Below, in pieces: positions 26,635 through 35,085 of a stretch of 64,000 bases of DNA (positions are counted from its first letter, which is position 1; each line of letters begins with the position of its first letter). A program made the position numbers and the translations under genes. The notes under the pieces are model-generated. The model was not told the origin of the DNA and made no database searches. It was given only the letters and a program-made list of their open reading frames with translations. This DNA comes from Candidatus Blautia faecipullorum (lineage in GTDB: Bacteria > Bacillota > Clostridia > Lachnospirales > Lachnospiraceae): NCBI GenBank assembly GCA_019115125.1, contig DXEG01000064.1, positions 1 through 64,000 of the forward strand, written 5' to 3'.

Positions 26635-28725
26635 ATGGACGTTTATAGAACTGACCGAATCAGAAATGTAGTCCTATTAGGTCACGGCGGATCCGGCAAG
26701 ACAACTTTAGCAGAGGCAATGGCATATCTGGCAGGCATGACAAGCCGGCTCGGAAGAGTAGAGGACGGAAATACAGTCAGCGATTATGATAAAGAAGAAA
26801 TCAAGAGAAATTTTTCTATCAGTACATCACTTCTTCCGATTCCCTGGGATAAGGTAAAGGTTAATATACTGGATACTCCTGGATACTTCGACTTTGTAGG
26901 CGAGGTAGAAGAGGCTGTCAGCGCCGCGGACGCGGCGATCATTGTGGTTTCCGGCAAGGCCGGGGTGCAGGTAGGTACCCAGAAGGCATGGAAGCTCTGT
27001 GAGAAATATAAACTCCCCCGTATGTTTTTTGTTACGGATATGGATGTGGACGACGTCAGCTACCGTAAGGTTGTGGAAGAGCTTACCGAGCTTTACGGCA
27101 AGAAGATCGCTCCCCTTCATTTCCCCATCCGTGAGGACGGCAAATTCGTCGGCTATGTAAACGTAGTGAAGCAGGCCGGAAGAAAATATATCGACAAAGG
27201 CAAGAAGGAAGCCTGCGACATTCCGGAGTACCTGAATGAATATCTTGAGAAATATCATGAGATCCTGATGGAATCCGTCGCTGAGACAAGCGAGGAATTC
27301 ATGGACCGTTATTTTGAAGGAGACGAGTTCTCTGTAACAGAGGTTTCCGCCGCTCTTGCGACAAACGTGCAGGACGGCAGCATTGTTCCGGTATGTATGG
27401 GTTCTCCCGTTAATCTGAGAGGAGTTTCCAACCTTCTCGACGATATCTGCGGATACTTCCCCAGCCCGGACAAACGTCCCTGCAACGGTATTTCCCAGAA
27501 GACAAACGATATTTTTGAGGCGAATTATGATTTCTCCAAATCAAAATCCGCTTATGTATGGAAGACGATCGTGGATCCGTTCCTGGGCAAGTATTCCCTC
27601 ATTAAGGTTGCTTCCGGAGTTATCAAATCAGACGATACACTTCTGAACGTAGAGAAGGGCGGCGAGGAGCGCCTGAACAAGCTTTATGTTCTGGAAGGCT
27701 CCAAGCCCTACGAGGTATCAGAGCTTCACGCGGGAGATATCGGCGCCATCGCGAAGCTGAACAGCGTGCAGACGGGCGACAGCCTCGCGGCGAAGACAGC
27801 TCCGGTTCTTTATCCGAAGGCCGTGATCTCTACGCCTTACACCTGCAAGAGATATAAAGCGGTGAAGAAGGGGGATGAAGATAAGATCTCCCAGGCTCTT
27901 GCCAAGATGACCAGCGAGGATAAGACCCTACGGGCAGAGAACGATTCCGCCAACAGGCAGACGCTTCTCTATGGTATGGGCGACCAGCATCTTGATATTG
28001 TAGTGAATAAGCTGAAGGAGCGCTACAAGGTAGATATTGAGCTTTCCAAGCCGAAGGTACCCTTCCGCGAAACTATCCGCAAGAATTCTGACGTGGAAGG
28101 CAAGCATAAGAAACAGTCCGGCGGACATGGACAGTACGGTCATGTGAAGATGCGTTTCGAGGCTTCCGGCGATCTGGAGACGCCTTATGTATTTGAACAG
28201 GTAGTCGTAGGAGGCGCCGTTCCGAAGAACTACTTCCCGGCAGTAGAAAAAGGACTCCAGGAATGTGTACAGAAGGGACCGCTGGCCGCTTATCCGGTTG
28301 TAGGCGTAAAAGCGACTCTTTATGACGGTTCTTATCATCCGGTAGACTCTTCCGAGATGGCCTTCAAGATGGCTACGATCCTTGCTTTCAAGAAAGGCTT
28401 CATGGACGCTTCTCCGGTTCTTCTGGAGCCGATCGTAAGCATGAAGGTTACGGTTCCGGATAAGTATACGGGAGACGTTATGGGCGATCTGAACAAACGC
28501 CGCGGACGTGTTCTGGGTATGAACCCGGATCATGAAGGCAATACCGTAATTGAGGCGGACGTGCCGCAGCTTGAGATTTACGGATATTCCACAGACCTTC
28601 GTTCCATGACAGGAGGAAGCGGAGACTTTTCCTATGAGTTTGCCCGCTATGAGCAGGCTCCGGCAGAGATCCAGAAGAAGGAAATCGAGGCGAGAGCCGC
28701 GAAAGAGGACGCGTCGGAGGATTGA
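26635..28725 (+). CDS. Elongation factor G-like translational GTPase (paralogue)
   Basis: A ribosome-associated GTPase of the EF-G superfamily, 696 residues, with all five domains. The P-loop is GHGGSGKTT near residues 17-25, G3 is DTPGYFDF, and domain IV/V regions include GGHGQYGHVKMRFE and MGDLNKRRGRV. The G4 motif reads TDMD where NKxD is usual. The switch I segment lacks the RGITI signature of canonical EF-G. No ribosomal-protein genes are nearby, as would be usual for the main fusA. It is therefore likely the second EF-G-like protein (EF-G2 type) of clostridia, whose role is not settled. Strong promoter, terminator after. Confidence 0.9.
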   Translation: MDVYRTDRIRNVVLLGHGGSGKTTLAEAMAYLAGMTSRLGRVEDGNTVSDYDKEEIKRNFSISTSLLPIPWDKVKVNILDTPGYFDFVGEVEEAVSAADAAIIVVSGKAGVQVGTQKAWKLCEKYKLPRMFFVTDMDVDDVSYRKVVEELTELYGKKIAPLHFPIREDGKFVGYVNVVKQAGRKYIDKGKKEACDIPEYLNEYLEKYHEILMESVAETSEEFMDRYFEGDEFSVTEVSAALATNVQDGSIVPVCMGSPVNLRGVSNLLDDICGYFPSPDKRPCNGISQKTNDIFEANYDFSKSKSAYVWKTIVDPFLGKYSLIKVASGVIKSDDTLLNVEKGGEERLNKLYVLEGSKPYEVSELHAGDIGAIAKLNSVQTGDSLAAKTAPVLYPKAVISTPYTCKRYKAVKKGDEDKISQALAKMTSEDKTLRAENDSANRQTLLYGMGDQHLDIVVNKLKERYKVDIELSKPKVPFRETIRKNSDVEGKHKKQSGGHGQYGHVKMRFEASGDLETPYVFEQVVVGGAVPKNYFPAVEKGLQECVQKGPLAAYPVVGVKATLYDGSYHPVDSSEMAFKMATILAFKKGFMDASPVLLEPIVSMKVTVPDKYTGDVMGDLNKRRGRVLGMNPDHEGNTVIEADVPQLEIYGYSTDLRSMTGGSGDFSYEFARYEQAPAEIQKKEIEARAAKEDASED

Positions 28726-28789
28726 TGGCGATATGCTTTGCCAGAAACGATATTGTTCCTGACAATAGACCATCTGAATAAAAAATGAG

Positions 28790-28839
28790 AAAAGAGACAG
28801 ACAGGTTTTCCCTTTGGGATATTCTGCTGTCTCTTTTTT
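28790..28839 (+). terminator. Terminator after the EF-G-like gene
   Basis: AAAAGAGACAG pairs with CTGTCTCTTTT across a roughly 28-base loop and is followed by a T-run. Confidence 0.75.
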
Positions 28840-28946
28840 GCGGATAGGGCTTCGGTTGATCGCGCGTTTTTTGGATCAGATTATCATGAGGCAGGGGAAA
28901 CATTGATGAGAGACGATACTTTTTTGAAAGTATTTTTTATGAAGAC

Positions 28947-28975
28947 TTGTTTTCTGACCGGAGCGTAATTATAAT
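28947..28975 (+). promoter_or_regulatory. Promoter of the DUF1275 gene
   Basis: TTGTTT (28947-28952), a 17-base spacer and TATAAT (28970-28975). A leader of about 110 bases follows before the ATG at 29092. The gap 28726-29091 otherwise holds the terminator described and no gene. Confidence 0.65.
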
Positions 28976-29091
28976 TGAGTAGGTTCCATGGACGAACGGC
29001 AAGAGTGCGGCTGTCAGCGAAAATGGCGTTGCCATATTTTGCCGGTGTTCGGATAAAGAGAACTTGTTTAGTAAGGAAAGAAGGGGATATC

Positions 29092-29826
29092 ATGAGTGGA
29101 AAAACAGAAAATAATGACAGATACTATCTCATGTGCGAACGAAACTGGATCTATTATGCACTGATGACGGTGGCCGGATTTTTCGGAGCATATACATATC
29201 TTTTGCGCGGAAATGTATTCTGCAACGCTCAGACAGGAAACGTGGTACTGATGGGGATGGCTCTCGGAGCGGGAAAATGGGAAGAAGGCCTTTATTATCT
29301 GATTCCTATTACGGCTTATCTTATGGGGGCCTTTCTGTCAGAGCTTGTCCCGAATCCTGTTAAGCACCGTCTGCCTGTACGGTGGGATACTCTGCTGATC
29401 GGGATTGAAATGCTGGCCGTGGTATGTCTGGGCTTTGTTCCTGAATCTGCTCCCGTACAGATCTCACAGGTTACGATCAATTTTATCGCTTCCATGCAGT
29501 ACAATACCTTCCGCCAGGCGCAGGGAGTCCCGGTGGCTACTACCTTTGCCACCAACCATATCCGGCAGATCGGTGTGGGGCTGGCGAAGGAGCTTCAGCA
29601 TCTTCACGCGGAGGAGAAGCCTCACCGGAAAAAACTGTCAAGACATCTGAAAATGCTGGTTTGTTTTCTTTTTGGGGCGATTGTGGGAACAGTCTGCTGT
29701 AATCTTTTTATCGGAAAAGCAATCTGGATCACTCTGATTCCTTTCGCTGTTATTTTTGCCGCCCTGCTCCACGCAGATCTGATTACAGAAAAAAATATGG
29801 TGGAAAAGAAGCCATCCGGGCATTGA
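29092..29826 (+). CDS. DUF1275 (YoaK-family) membrane protein
   Basis: An integral membrane protein of 244 residues with about six hydrophobic segments. The family pattern is clear: AGFFGAYTYLLRGNVFCNAQTGNVVLMG at the first helices (notably AQTGN) and MQYNTFRQAQG near the middle, followed by TTFATNHIR. The biochemical role of the family is not established; transport has been suggested. ATG 29092 is behind GAAGGGG; longer in-frame starts upstream fall inside the promoter region. Confidence 0.88.
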   Translation: MSGKTENNDRYYLMCERNWIYYALMTVAGFFGAYTYLLRGNVFCNAQTGNVVLMGMALGAGKWEEGLYYLIPITAYLMGAFLSELVPNPVKHRLPVRWDTLLIGIEMLAVVCLGFVPESAPVQISQVTINFIASMQYNTFRQAQGVPVATTFATNHIRQIGVGLAKELQHLHAEEKPHRKKLSRHLKMLVCFLFGAIVGTVCCNLFIGKAIWITLIPFAVIFAALLHADLITEKNMVEKKPSGH

Positions 29827-29852
29827 AAGATGAAAAAAGGGTAAGGTGACAG

Positions 29853-30008
29853 ATGACTTGCGGGGGAAACATATTTTTGAGAGACCCATATGAAAAGATA
29901 TTGCAGATGAATTCGTTTCGCTGGGCGGCTGAATACCGGATCAGGAAGGTTCTGCTGCAGAAAACAGGCATTTTAGAGAAGACAGAAATTTATAATATTA
30001 GTAAATGA
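29853..30008 (+). CDS. Possible 51-residue small protein
   Basis: An ORF starting ATG behind AAGGTG, 26 bases after the DUF1275 stop. The product is basic and includes ILQMNSFRWAAEYRIRKVLL. No family was recognised. It could be chance or a remnant. The rest of the 341-base gap 29827-30167 holds the promoter and operator of the next cassette. Confidence 0.25.
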   Translation: MTCGGNIFLRDPYEKILQMNSFRWAAEYRIRKVLLQKTGILEKTEIYNISK

Positions 30009-30067
30009 GAATTTTTCTATAAAATTGAAGAAAATAACATGAAATGTTTGACGTACTAATTCAATAA

Positions 30068-30119
30068 ATCTCAAAAAATGAGATGTGATAATTGAGCTTT
30101 CGCAAAAAAAGTGTATAAT
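30068..30119 (+). promoter_or_regulatory. Promoter and possible operator of the Xre/ImmA/PIN cassette
   Basis: TTGAGC (30092-30097), a 16-base spacer and TATAAT (30114-30119). Just upstream, ATCTCA and TGAGAT form a 6-bp inverted repeat with a 5-base centre at 30068-30084. That is a plausible binding site for the Xre protein encoded next (inference). Confidence 0.6.
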
Positions 30120-30167
30120 ATAAAGTGTCATGAAATACTATAAAACAAAAGAAATGGAGTGAGTGCC

Positions 30168-30533
30168 ATGACAAAGTATATTGATAATGTGAACGCGTAT
30201 CTGTCACAAATGAAAATCAAACAGACTTATATAAGTTTAAAGACCGGGATAGATAAAAATAAGTTATCACGTATTTTGACTGGTACACAGGATGTGAGCG
30301 CTACAGATATGGAAAAGATTGCGGATGCATTGGGAAAGAAGATGGAATTCTTTTTAAACGACGCGTTTCGTGTTCCGCGGATCATAGATTTTGAACCCGA
30401 GAAAATATCTTTTTATGCAGGCGAGCCAACCGAAAAACAGGAAGAAACAGCAAATAAACTGCTGCGTTTAATGGAAAATATTGATGAAGTTATGAGCGCT
30501 AAATACCGGTTTTTGAATATTTCGGAGGAATAA
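30168..30533 (+). CDS. Xre-family HTH transcriptional regulator, antitoxin-like
   Basis: A 121-residue DNA-binding protein. The N-terminal helix-turn-helix runs over residues 15-60, with KQTYISLKTGIDKNKLSRIL as the recognition unit and a following DMEKIADALGKKMEFFL. The C-terminal half has no named domain. ATG 30168 is behind GGAGTGA; a GTG at 30159 is also in frame but would leave no site. It is followed after 3 bases by an ImmA/IrrE gene, a common pairing in which the peptidase cleaves or modulates the Xre partner. AT-rich compared with its surroundings. Confidence 0.85.
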   Translation: MTKYIDNVNAYLSQMKIKQTYISLKTGIDKNKLSRILTGTQDVSATDMEKIADALGKKMEFFLNDAFRVPRIIDFEPEKISFYAGEPTEKQEETANKLLRLMENIDEVMSAKYRFLNISEE

Positions 30534-30536
30534 TCC

Positions 30537-31340
30537 ATGAATATTGAACGCTTAAGGAAGATTATTCAATATAGTACGGTCAATCGAAAAGAGATAGAAT
30601 CTAAAGTGAAGAGATTTTACTCATTCACTGGAATCGGCAATGATCAGGATGTTCTTAATATTTTGCAGATTGTACGGCCTGCTTTTCAGAAGAAGGGTTT
30701 TTTGGTGATTGAGCTTCCTTTTGCAGATGATGAAATAGGCGCGCTTTGTTATAAGGGAGATGCGTTAGGATATATTTTAATTAATACTTCTTTGCCGAAA
30801 GCAAACGCAAATTTCGCGGTTTGTCATGAAATATATCATGTGTTTTTTCAAGACGGCGAATTCAAATCTAAGGTAGAATTTGCAAATGATCACTATTTTG
30901 AACATGAAGAGGAATTTGCGGCAAATTTATTTGCAGGGATGCTGTTGATGCCGGAAGCGGGTTTCCGCCAAATGTATGGTTTATTCAAAAAGGAGTCGGA
31001 GGGAGACGAACGGGATACGATAATACGATTAATGAATTATTATCAGGTACCATACATGGCAGTGCTGATTCGCTGCTATGAACTCGGCCTGCCGGATTCA
31101 AATACCATATCCGAAGAGCTTTTGAATGTTGACGGGGCATCCGTCAGAGAGCGGTTTACTGAGCTTTGGCTGGATATGTCTATTCTCAGCGCTTCTGAAA
31201 AGGATGATTTCCCTCTTCTGGAAGCACTTGTGGAGCGTTATGGAAAAGAATGTATCCAGGATTCTTATCTGAATGAAAGAACTTTAAAACAGGTGATGCA
31301 AAATATGCGAACCCTCTATTCTGAGATAAAGGGGGACTAG
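30537..31340 (+). CDS. ImmA/IrrE-family zinc metallopeptidase
   Basis: A 267-residue protein with the HExxH motif VCHEIYHVFF (His97, Glu98, His101) and the downstream helix EEEFAANLFAGMLLMP that supplies the third ligand. This is the COG2856 arrangement seen in ImmA and IrrE, which cleave Xre-type repressors. The N-terminal 90 residues and C-terminal 110 residues are helical with no named domain. GGAGG lies before the ATG. It is the central gene of a three-gene unit between an Xre regulator and a PIN-like nuclease. Confidence 0.88.
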   Translation: MNIERLRKIIQYSTVNRKEIESKVKRFYSFTGIGNDQDVLNILQIVRPAFQKKGFLVIELPFADDEIGALCYKGDALGYILINTSLPKANANFAVCHEIYHVFFQDGEFKSKVEFANDHYFEHEEEFAANLFAGMLLMPEAGFRQMYGLFKKESEGDERDTIIRLMNYYQVPYMAVLIRCYELGLPDSNTISEELLNVDGASVRERFTELWLDMSILSASEKDDFPLLEALVERYGKECIQDSYLNERTLKQVMQNMRTLYSEIKGD

Positions 31341-31343
31341 CTT

Positions 31344-32270
31344 ATGGCGATCGTCTACAAAGAAGTGCCGGATAATTGGAGTGAATTGGAACCCTATGTA
31401 AACAGAACCCCGTTTATCGAAGATATTTTTCAGAAGAGAAAATGCTTTTTTTATGATACCTGTTCTTTTCGATACCATGCCAATATGACTGATGAGAGTA
31501 TTCAAAGTATTTTTGCGTATATAAAAGATCAGGATGGTATGATCGTTCTTACACGGTGTATTCTTATGGAATTAGCTTCAGCCAGCGGTATTCTGAATCT
31601 GGAATATATCCGGTATTGCCGGAAAATCAGTCAATCAGGGATTAACCTGTATGTCGTTGATGAAGAAGAGTTTTTTCATATAATGGAGATGTGCTTCAGT
31701 ACGAATTCTTCTATCAACAATTTTTTGGTTTGGTCTGTGAGAATGATAAAAGGTCCCGTAAGCACGATCACAAGGACGCTTGATGAAGATGACACGCTGA
31801 GCGATATGGTGAAAAAGGGCCGGAATCTGGATAACAAAAGAGTATATAAAAAATTTTTTTCCTCTGTCAGGACAAATAAGGAGCCGGGAGATAATCTTGG
31901 CGAGGAATTGCTGGGCATTTGTTTACATATTCTGTCTCATCTTCCAGGTGAGGAGGATGGGAAGTTCTGCGTCATTACAGATGATAAAGGAGCGGCAGGG
32001 AAGATTGATAAGCTGTTCGAAAAAACGAACCGCCAGTTCCAGGGGAAAAGGATCATCCAATTCAGCACGCCGAAGCTGATCCAGATTTTATATACGGAAG
32101 AATATATCACGGACAGGGATCTGCTGATGGAATTATTGAAATTTAATGGAGACGGCAATATTAAAGTTTTGGGGACACAGATATATGATCTGCAGAACAG
32201 AGAAATATCCCTGAGCTGTGAAGAAATGGCAGATCAAATCATGGGAAAAGGTATTCATATTATATTTTAA
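31344..32270 (+). CDS. PIN-like domain nuclease, probable toxin or effector
   Basis: A 308-residue protein starting 3 bases after the peptidase gene, behind AAAGGGGG. Acidic residues are placed as in PIN-like nucleases: Asp38 in FFYDTCS, Glu76 in ILMELAS, and Asp213/Asp214 in CVITDDKG, with a helical middle section. These could form a Mg-dependent RNase site. It is longer than a minimal PIN toxin (about 130 residues), with a C-terminal extension of about 80 residues. The PIN assignment rests on this pattern only and needs a structure-based search. Context suggests a toxin-antitoxin or defence cassette. Confidence 0.65.
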   Translation: MAIVYKEVPDNWSELEPYVNRTPFIEDIFQKRKCFFYDTCSFRYHANMTDESIQSIFAYIKDQDGMIVLTRCILMELASASGILNLEYIRYCRKISQSGINLYVVDEEEFFHIMEMCFSTNSSINNFLVWSVRMIKGPVSTITRTLDEDDTLSDMVKKGRNLDNKRVYKKFFSSVRTNKEPGDNLGEELLGICLHILSHLPGEEDGKFCVITDDKGAAGKIDKLFEKTNRQFQGKRIIQFSTPKLIQILYTEEYITDRDLLMELLKFNGDGNIKVLGTQIYDLQNREISLSCEEMADQIMGKGIHIIF

Positions 32271-32286
32271 AATGCGTGCGTTCAGG

Positions 32287-32317
32287 GCATCAGCTATAAA
32301 ATTGGCTGATGCTTTTT
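32287..32317 (+). terminator. Terminator closing the Xre/ImmA/PIN cassette
   Basis: GCATCAGC (32287-32294) pairs perfectly with GCTGATGC (32305-32312), followed by TTTTT. Confidence 0.9.
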
Positions 32318-32402
32318 CTGTGATAAACAAGATAATTTTTATCAAGTATTGTTTTTATCTTCGTACAATGCTCCATGTTCTTGAATTTGTGCAATATATG
32401 CC

Positions 32403-32432
32403 TTGACTGTATGGGCGGATATACTATATATT
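32403..32432 (+). promoter_or_regulatory. Probable promoter of pflB
   Basis: TTGACT (32403-32408) with TATATA or TATATT 16-18 bases downstream (32425-32432). GTCAT and ATGAC flank 32436-32456 in the leader and may be an operator; this is weak. Confidence 0.55.
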
Positions 32433-32483
32433 GTTGTCATAGGATTTGAAATGACTGCAATAACAAGATCAAGGAGGAAATTT

Positions 32484-34583
32484 ATGAGACAGGAATGGGA
32501 TTCATTTAGAGGGGGCGTTTGGGAAAAAGAAATCAATGTCCGTGATTTCATCCAGAAAAACTACACACCTTATGACGGAGACGAGTCTTTTCTGGCAGGC
32601 CCCACAGAGACCACAAAAGAATTATGGGCGCAGGTAATGGAGCTTACTGAGGAAGAACGCAAAAAAGGCGGCGTTCTCGATATGGATACTCATATCATTT
32701 CTACAATTACCTCCCATGGTCCGGGATACCTGAATAAGGATAAGGAAAAAATCGTGGGATTCCAGACGGATAAGCCCTTTAAGCGCGCTCTGCAGCCCAA
32801 CGGCGGTATCCGCATGGCGATCAAGGCCTGCGAGGATAACGGCTACCATGTGGATCCGGAGATCGTAGAGTTTTACACAAAATACCGCAAAACACACAAT
32901 GACGGCGTATTTGACGCTTATTCCCCGGAAATGCGCGCCTGCCGTTCCAGCCATATTATCACAGGACTTCCGGACGCCTATGGCCGCGGACGAATCATCG
33001 GCGACTACAGACGTGTGGCTCTTTACGGTATAGACCGGCTGATCGAGGACAAAGAAGAGCAGAAGGCCGGAACGCGAAGCAACATGTATGAGGACGTGAT
33101 CCGCAACCGCGAGGAGCTGTCCGAACAGATCAAAGCCCTCAAAGAGCTGAAGCAGCTCGGCACAATCTACGGCTATGATATTTCCAAACCGGCTGCTAAC
33201 GTGCAGGAAGCGATCCAGTGGCTGTATTTCGGATATCTGGCGGCAATCAAGGAACAGAACGGCGCGGCGATGTCCCTTGGACGTACCTCTACCTTCCTTG
33301 ATATTTATGCAGAAAGAGATCTGAAGAACGGAACCTTCACAGAGGAGGAGATCCAGGAATTTATTGATCACTTTATCATGAAGCTGCGTCTGGTTAAATT
33401 TGCCAGAACGCCTGAATACAACGCGCTGTTCTCCGGTGATCCTACCTGGGTCACGGAGTCCATCGGCGGTATGGGAATCGACGGAAGAAGCATGGTAACA
33501 AAAATGTCCTACCGTTACCTCCACACACTGGAGAATCTGGGACCGGCTCCGGAGCCGAACCTGACGGTTCTCTGGTCCACCAGACTTCCGCAGAACTTTA
33601 AGCGTTTCTGCGCGAAGACCTCCATTGCTTCCTCCTCTATTCAGTATGAGAACGACGATCTGATGAGAGTGACTCACGGAGACGATTACGCTATCGCGTG
33701 CTGTGTGTCCTCCATGAGAGTAGGTAAGGAGATGCAGTTCTTCGGAGCCCGCGCCAACCTTGCCAAATGCCTTCTTTACGCGATCAACGGCGGTGTAGAT
33801 GAGATCACCAAGAAGCAGGTGGGACCGAAATACCGTCCGATCACCTCGGAATATCTTGATTACGACGAGGTTATGGATCGTTACAACGATATGAGCCGCT
33901 GGCTGTCCCATGTATATGTAAACGCGCTGAACATCATTCACTATATGCATGACAAATACTGCTACGAGCGAGTTCAGATGGCTCTTCACGATAAGAATGT
34001 TACAAGATGGTTCGCTACAGGTATTGCGGGACTTTCTGTAATCACAGACTCCCTTTCCGCGATCAAATACGCCAAGGTAAAGACAATCCGTGACGAGAAC
34101 GGCATTGTTGTGGACTTTGAGGTTGAGGGAGATTACCCGAAATTCGGAAATGACGATGACCGTGTAGATGAGATCGCTTATAAGATCGTAAAAGATTTCA
34201 TGCATTATGTCGGAACCACCCAGACCTACCGCGGAGGAATCCCGACTACATCCATTCTGACGATCACTTCAAACGTAGTGTATGGAAAGAATACAGGAGC
34301 GACGCCGGACGGACGTAAGGCAGGCCAGCCCTTCGCGCCGGGAGCAAACCCCATGCACGGAAGAGACAGCCACGGCGCGGTAGCCTCTCTGAGCTCTGTT
34401 GCCAAGCTTCCGTTCAAAGAGTGCCAGGATGGTATTTCCAATACCTTCTCGATCATTCCGGGGGCGCTGGGAAAAGAGGATATGGTAATGTTGGATTCCA
34501 TCAGTCTGGATGATCTGAGCTTCTCCATGGAACCGGACTGCGCATGCTGTGAGCCGAATCTGACGGTTGAGGACGATATGTAA
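32484..34583 (+). CDS. pflB: Pyruvate formate-lyase catalytic chain lacking its glycyl-radical domain
   Basis: Converts pyruvate and CoA to acetyl-CoA and formate. The 699-residue chain follows PFL from [19 protein letters not shown] to GPGYLNKD, the active-site pair in [14 protein letters not shown] (Cys406-Cys407), and [18 protein letters not shown]. It stops shortly after [11 protein letters not shown]. The C-terminal domain with the radical glycine (RVSGYA) that complete PFLs of about 740-760 residues carry is missing. It is replaced by a tail of about 30 residues ending [14 protein letters not shown]. The missing domain is encoded separately at 34840. The chain cannot act without a partner carrying the radical (family knowledge). 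ATG 32484 is behind AAGGAGG. Confidence 0.95.
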   Translation: MRQEWDSFRGGVWEKEINVRDFIQKNYTPYDGDESFLAGPTETTKELWAQVMELTEEERKKGGVLDMDTHIISTITSHGPGYLNKDKEKIVGFQTDKPFKRALQPNGGIRMAIKACEDNGYHVDPEIVEFYTKYRKTHNDGVFDAYSPEMRACRSSHIITGLPDAYGRGRIIGDYRRVALYGIDRLIEDKEEQKAGTRSNMYEDVIRNREELSEQIKALKELKQLGTIYGYDISKPAANVQEAIQWLYFGYLAAIKEQNGAAMSLGRTSTFLDIYAERDLKNGTFTEEEIQEFIDHFIMKLRLVKFARTPEYNALFSGDPTWVTESIGGMGIDGRSMVTKMSYRYLHTLENLGPAPEPNLTVLWSTRLPQNFKRFCAKTSIASSSIQYENDDLMRVTHGDDYAIACCVSSMRVGKEMQFFGARANLAKCLLYAINGGVDEITKKQVGPKYRPITSEYLDYDEVMDRYNDMSRWLSHVYVNALNIIHYMHDKYCYERVQMALHDKNVTRWFATGIAGLSVITDSLSAIKYAKVKTIRDENGIVVDFEVEGDYPKFGNDDDRVDEIAYKIVKDFMHYVGTTQTYRGGIPTTSILTITSNVVYGKNTGATPDGRKAGQPFAPGANPMHGRDSHGAVASLSSVAKLPFKECQDGISNTFSIIPGALGKEDMVMLDSISLDDLSFSMEPDCACCEPNLTVEDDM

Positions 34584-34608
34584 GACGGCGGCCGAGGGTA
34601 GAAATCTG

Positions 34609-34631
34609 TTTATCCTGGTTTTGAGGATAAA
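34609..34631 (+). other. Stem-loop after pflB
   Basis: TTTATCCT and AGGATAAA form a perfect 8-bp stem with a 7-base loop. No T-run follows, so it may stabilise the pflB message or attenuate read-through to grcA rather than terminate fully. Confidence 0.5.
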
Positions 34632-34754
34632 AGTGTGTAACCCGGAGTTTGTGAAGTGATAAATTAAGAAATCCAGAGCCGGCAGAGGAAAAGTTAAGAA
34701 CCCTGGAGCTTGTGAAGGAAAAAGATAAGAAATCCAAAGTCTGTGGGAGAAAGT
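34632..34754 (+). repeat. About four diverged tandem copies of a 30-31 base unit between pflB and grcA
   Basis: Units start near 34634, 34664, 34694 and 34725. The pattern is TTAAGAAATCCAGAG, then CTTGTGAAGG and AAAAG, with substitutions in each copy. The phase is 30 or 31 bases. No open reading frame in the direction of the operon uses it. Confidence 0.7.
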
Positions 34755-34794
34755 GCCATGCTTTGGAACAGTAAATAAAAAACGCGGCATAAAA

Positions 34795-34822
34795 TTGCAC
34801 TTGTATCACAAAAACATAATAT
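34795..34822 (+). promoter_or_regulatory. Candidate separate promoter of grcA
   Basis: TTGCAC (34795-34800), a 16-base spacer and TAATAT (34817-34822), directly before the AGGAGG of grcA. If real, the radical subunit can be made independently of pflB. Confidence 0.5.
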
Positions 34823-34839
34823 ATAGGAGGAATTACAAT

Positions 34840-35082
34840 ATGAATATCAGCGACGCACAGGTTGACAACCTGGTAAACTTACTGGATGGATACGCGGAAA
34901 AAGGCGGCCATCATCTGAACGTAAATGTATTTACCCGTGAAACGCTTCTGGATGCGCAGGCACATCCGGAGAAATATCCTCAGCTTACTGTTCGTGTGTC
35001 CGGCTACGCGGTAAACTTTAATAAGCTGACCAAGGAACAGCAGGACGAGGTTATTTCCAGAACCTTCCACGAAGGAATGTAA
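34840..35082 (+). CDS. grcA: Autonomous glycyl-radical subunit of pyruvate formate-lyase (GrcA-like)
   Basis: An 80-residue protein that corresponds to the C-terminal domain of [23 protein letters not shown] matches the linker and strand before the radical loop. It continues through [16 protein letters not shown], then RVSGYAVNF with the radical glycine at residue 55, and ends RTFHEGM as PFLs do. In E. coli the spare part GrcA (YfiD) replaces the oxygen-damaged end of an intact PFL. Here the neighbouring PflB has no such domain, so this chain looks like an obligate second subunit (inference). ATG 34840 is behind AGGAGG at 9 bases; pflA starts 3 bases after its stop. Confidence 0.93.
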   Translation: MNISDAQVDNLVNLLDGYAEKGGHHLNVNVFTRETLLDAQAHPEKYPQLTVRVSGYAVNFNKLTKEQQDEVISRTFHEGM

Positions 35083-35085
35083 GAT

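Noticed and set aside
32622-34205. A 527-codon open frame on the minus strand across pflB
   Set aside because: Shadow of pflB codon structure; no ribosome site and no recognisable protein.
34632-34754. CRISPR array between pflB and grcA
   Set aside because: The 30-31 base units are contiguous diverged tandem repeats with no unique spacers and no cas genes nearby.
34584-34839. Possibility that pflB and grcA are one gene broken by a simple frameshift
   Set aside because: 256 bases with stops, a stem-loop and tandem repeats separate them, grcA has its own AGGAGG and start, and PflB has a new tail. A single-base error cannot restore a continuous PFL.
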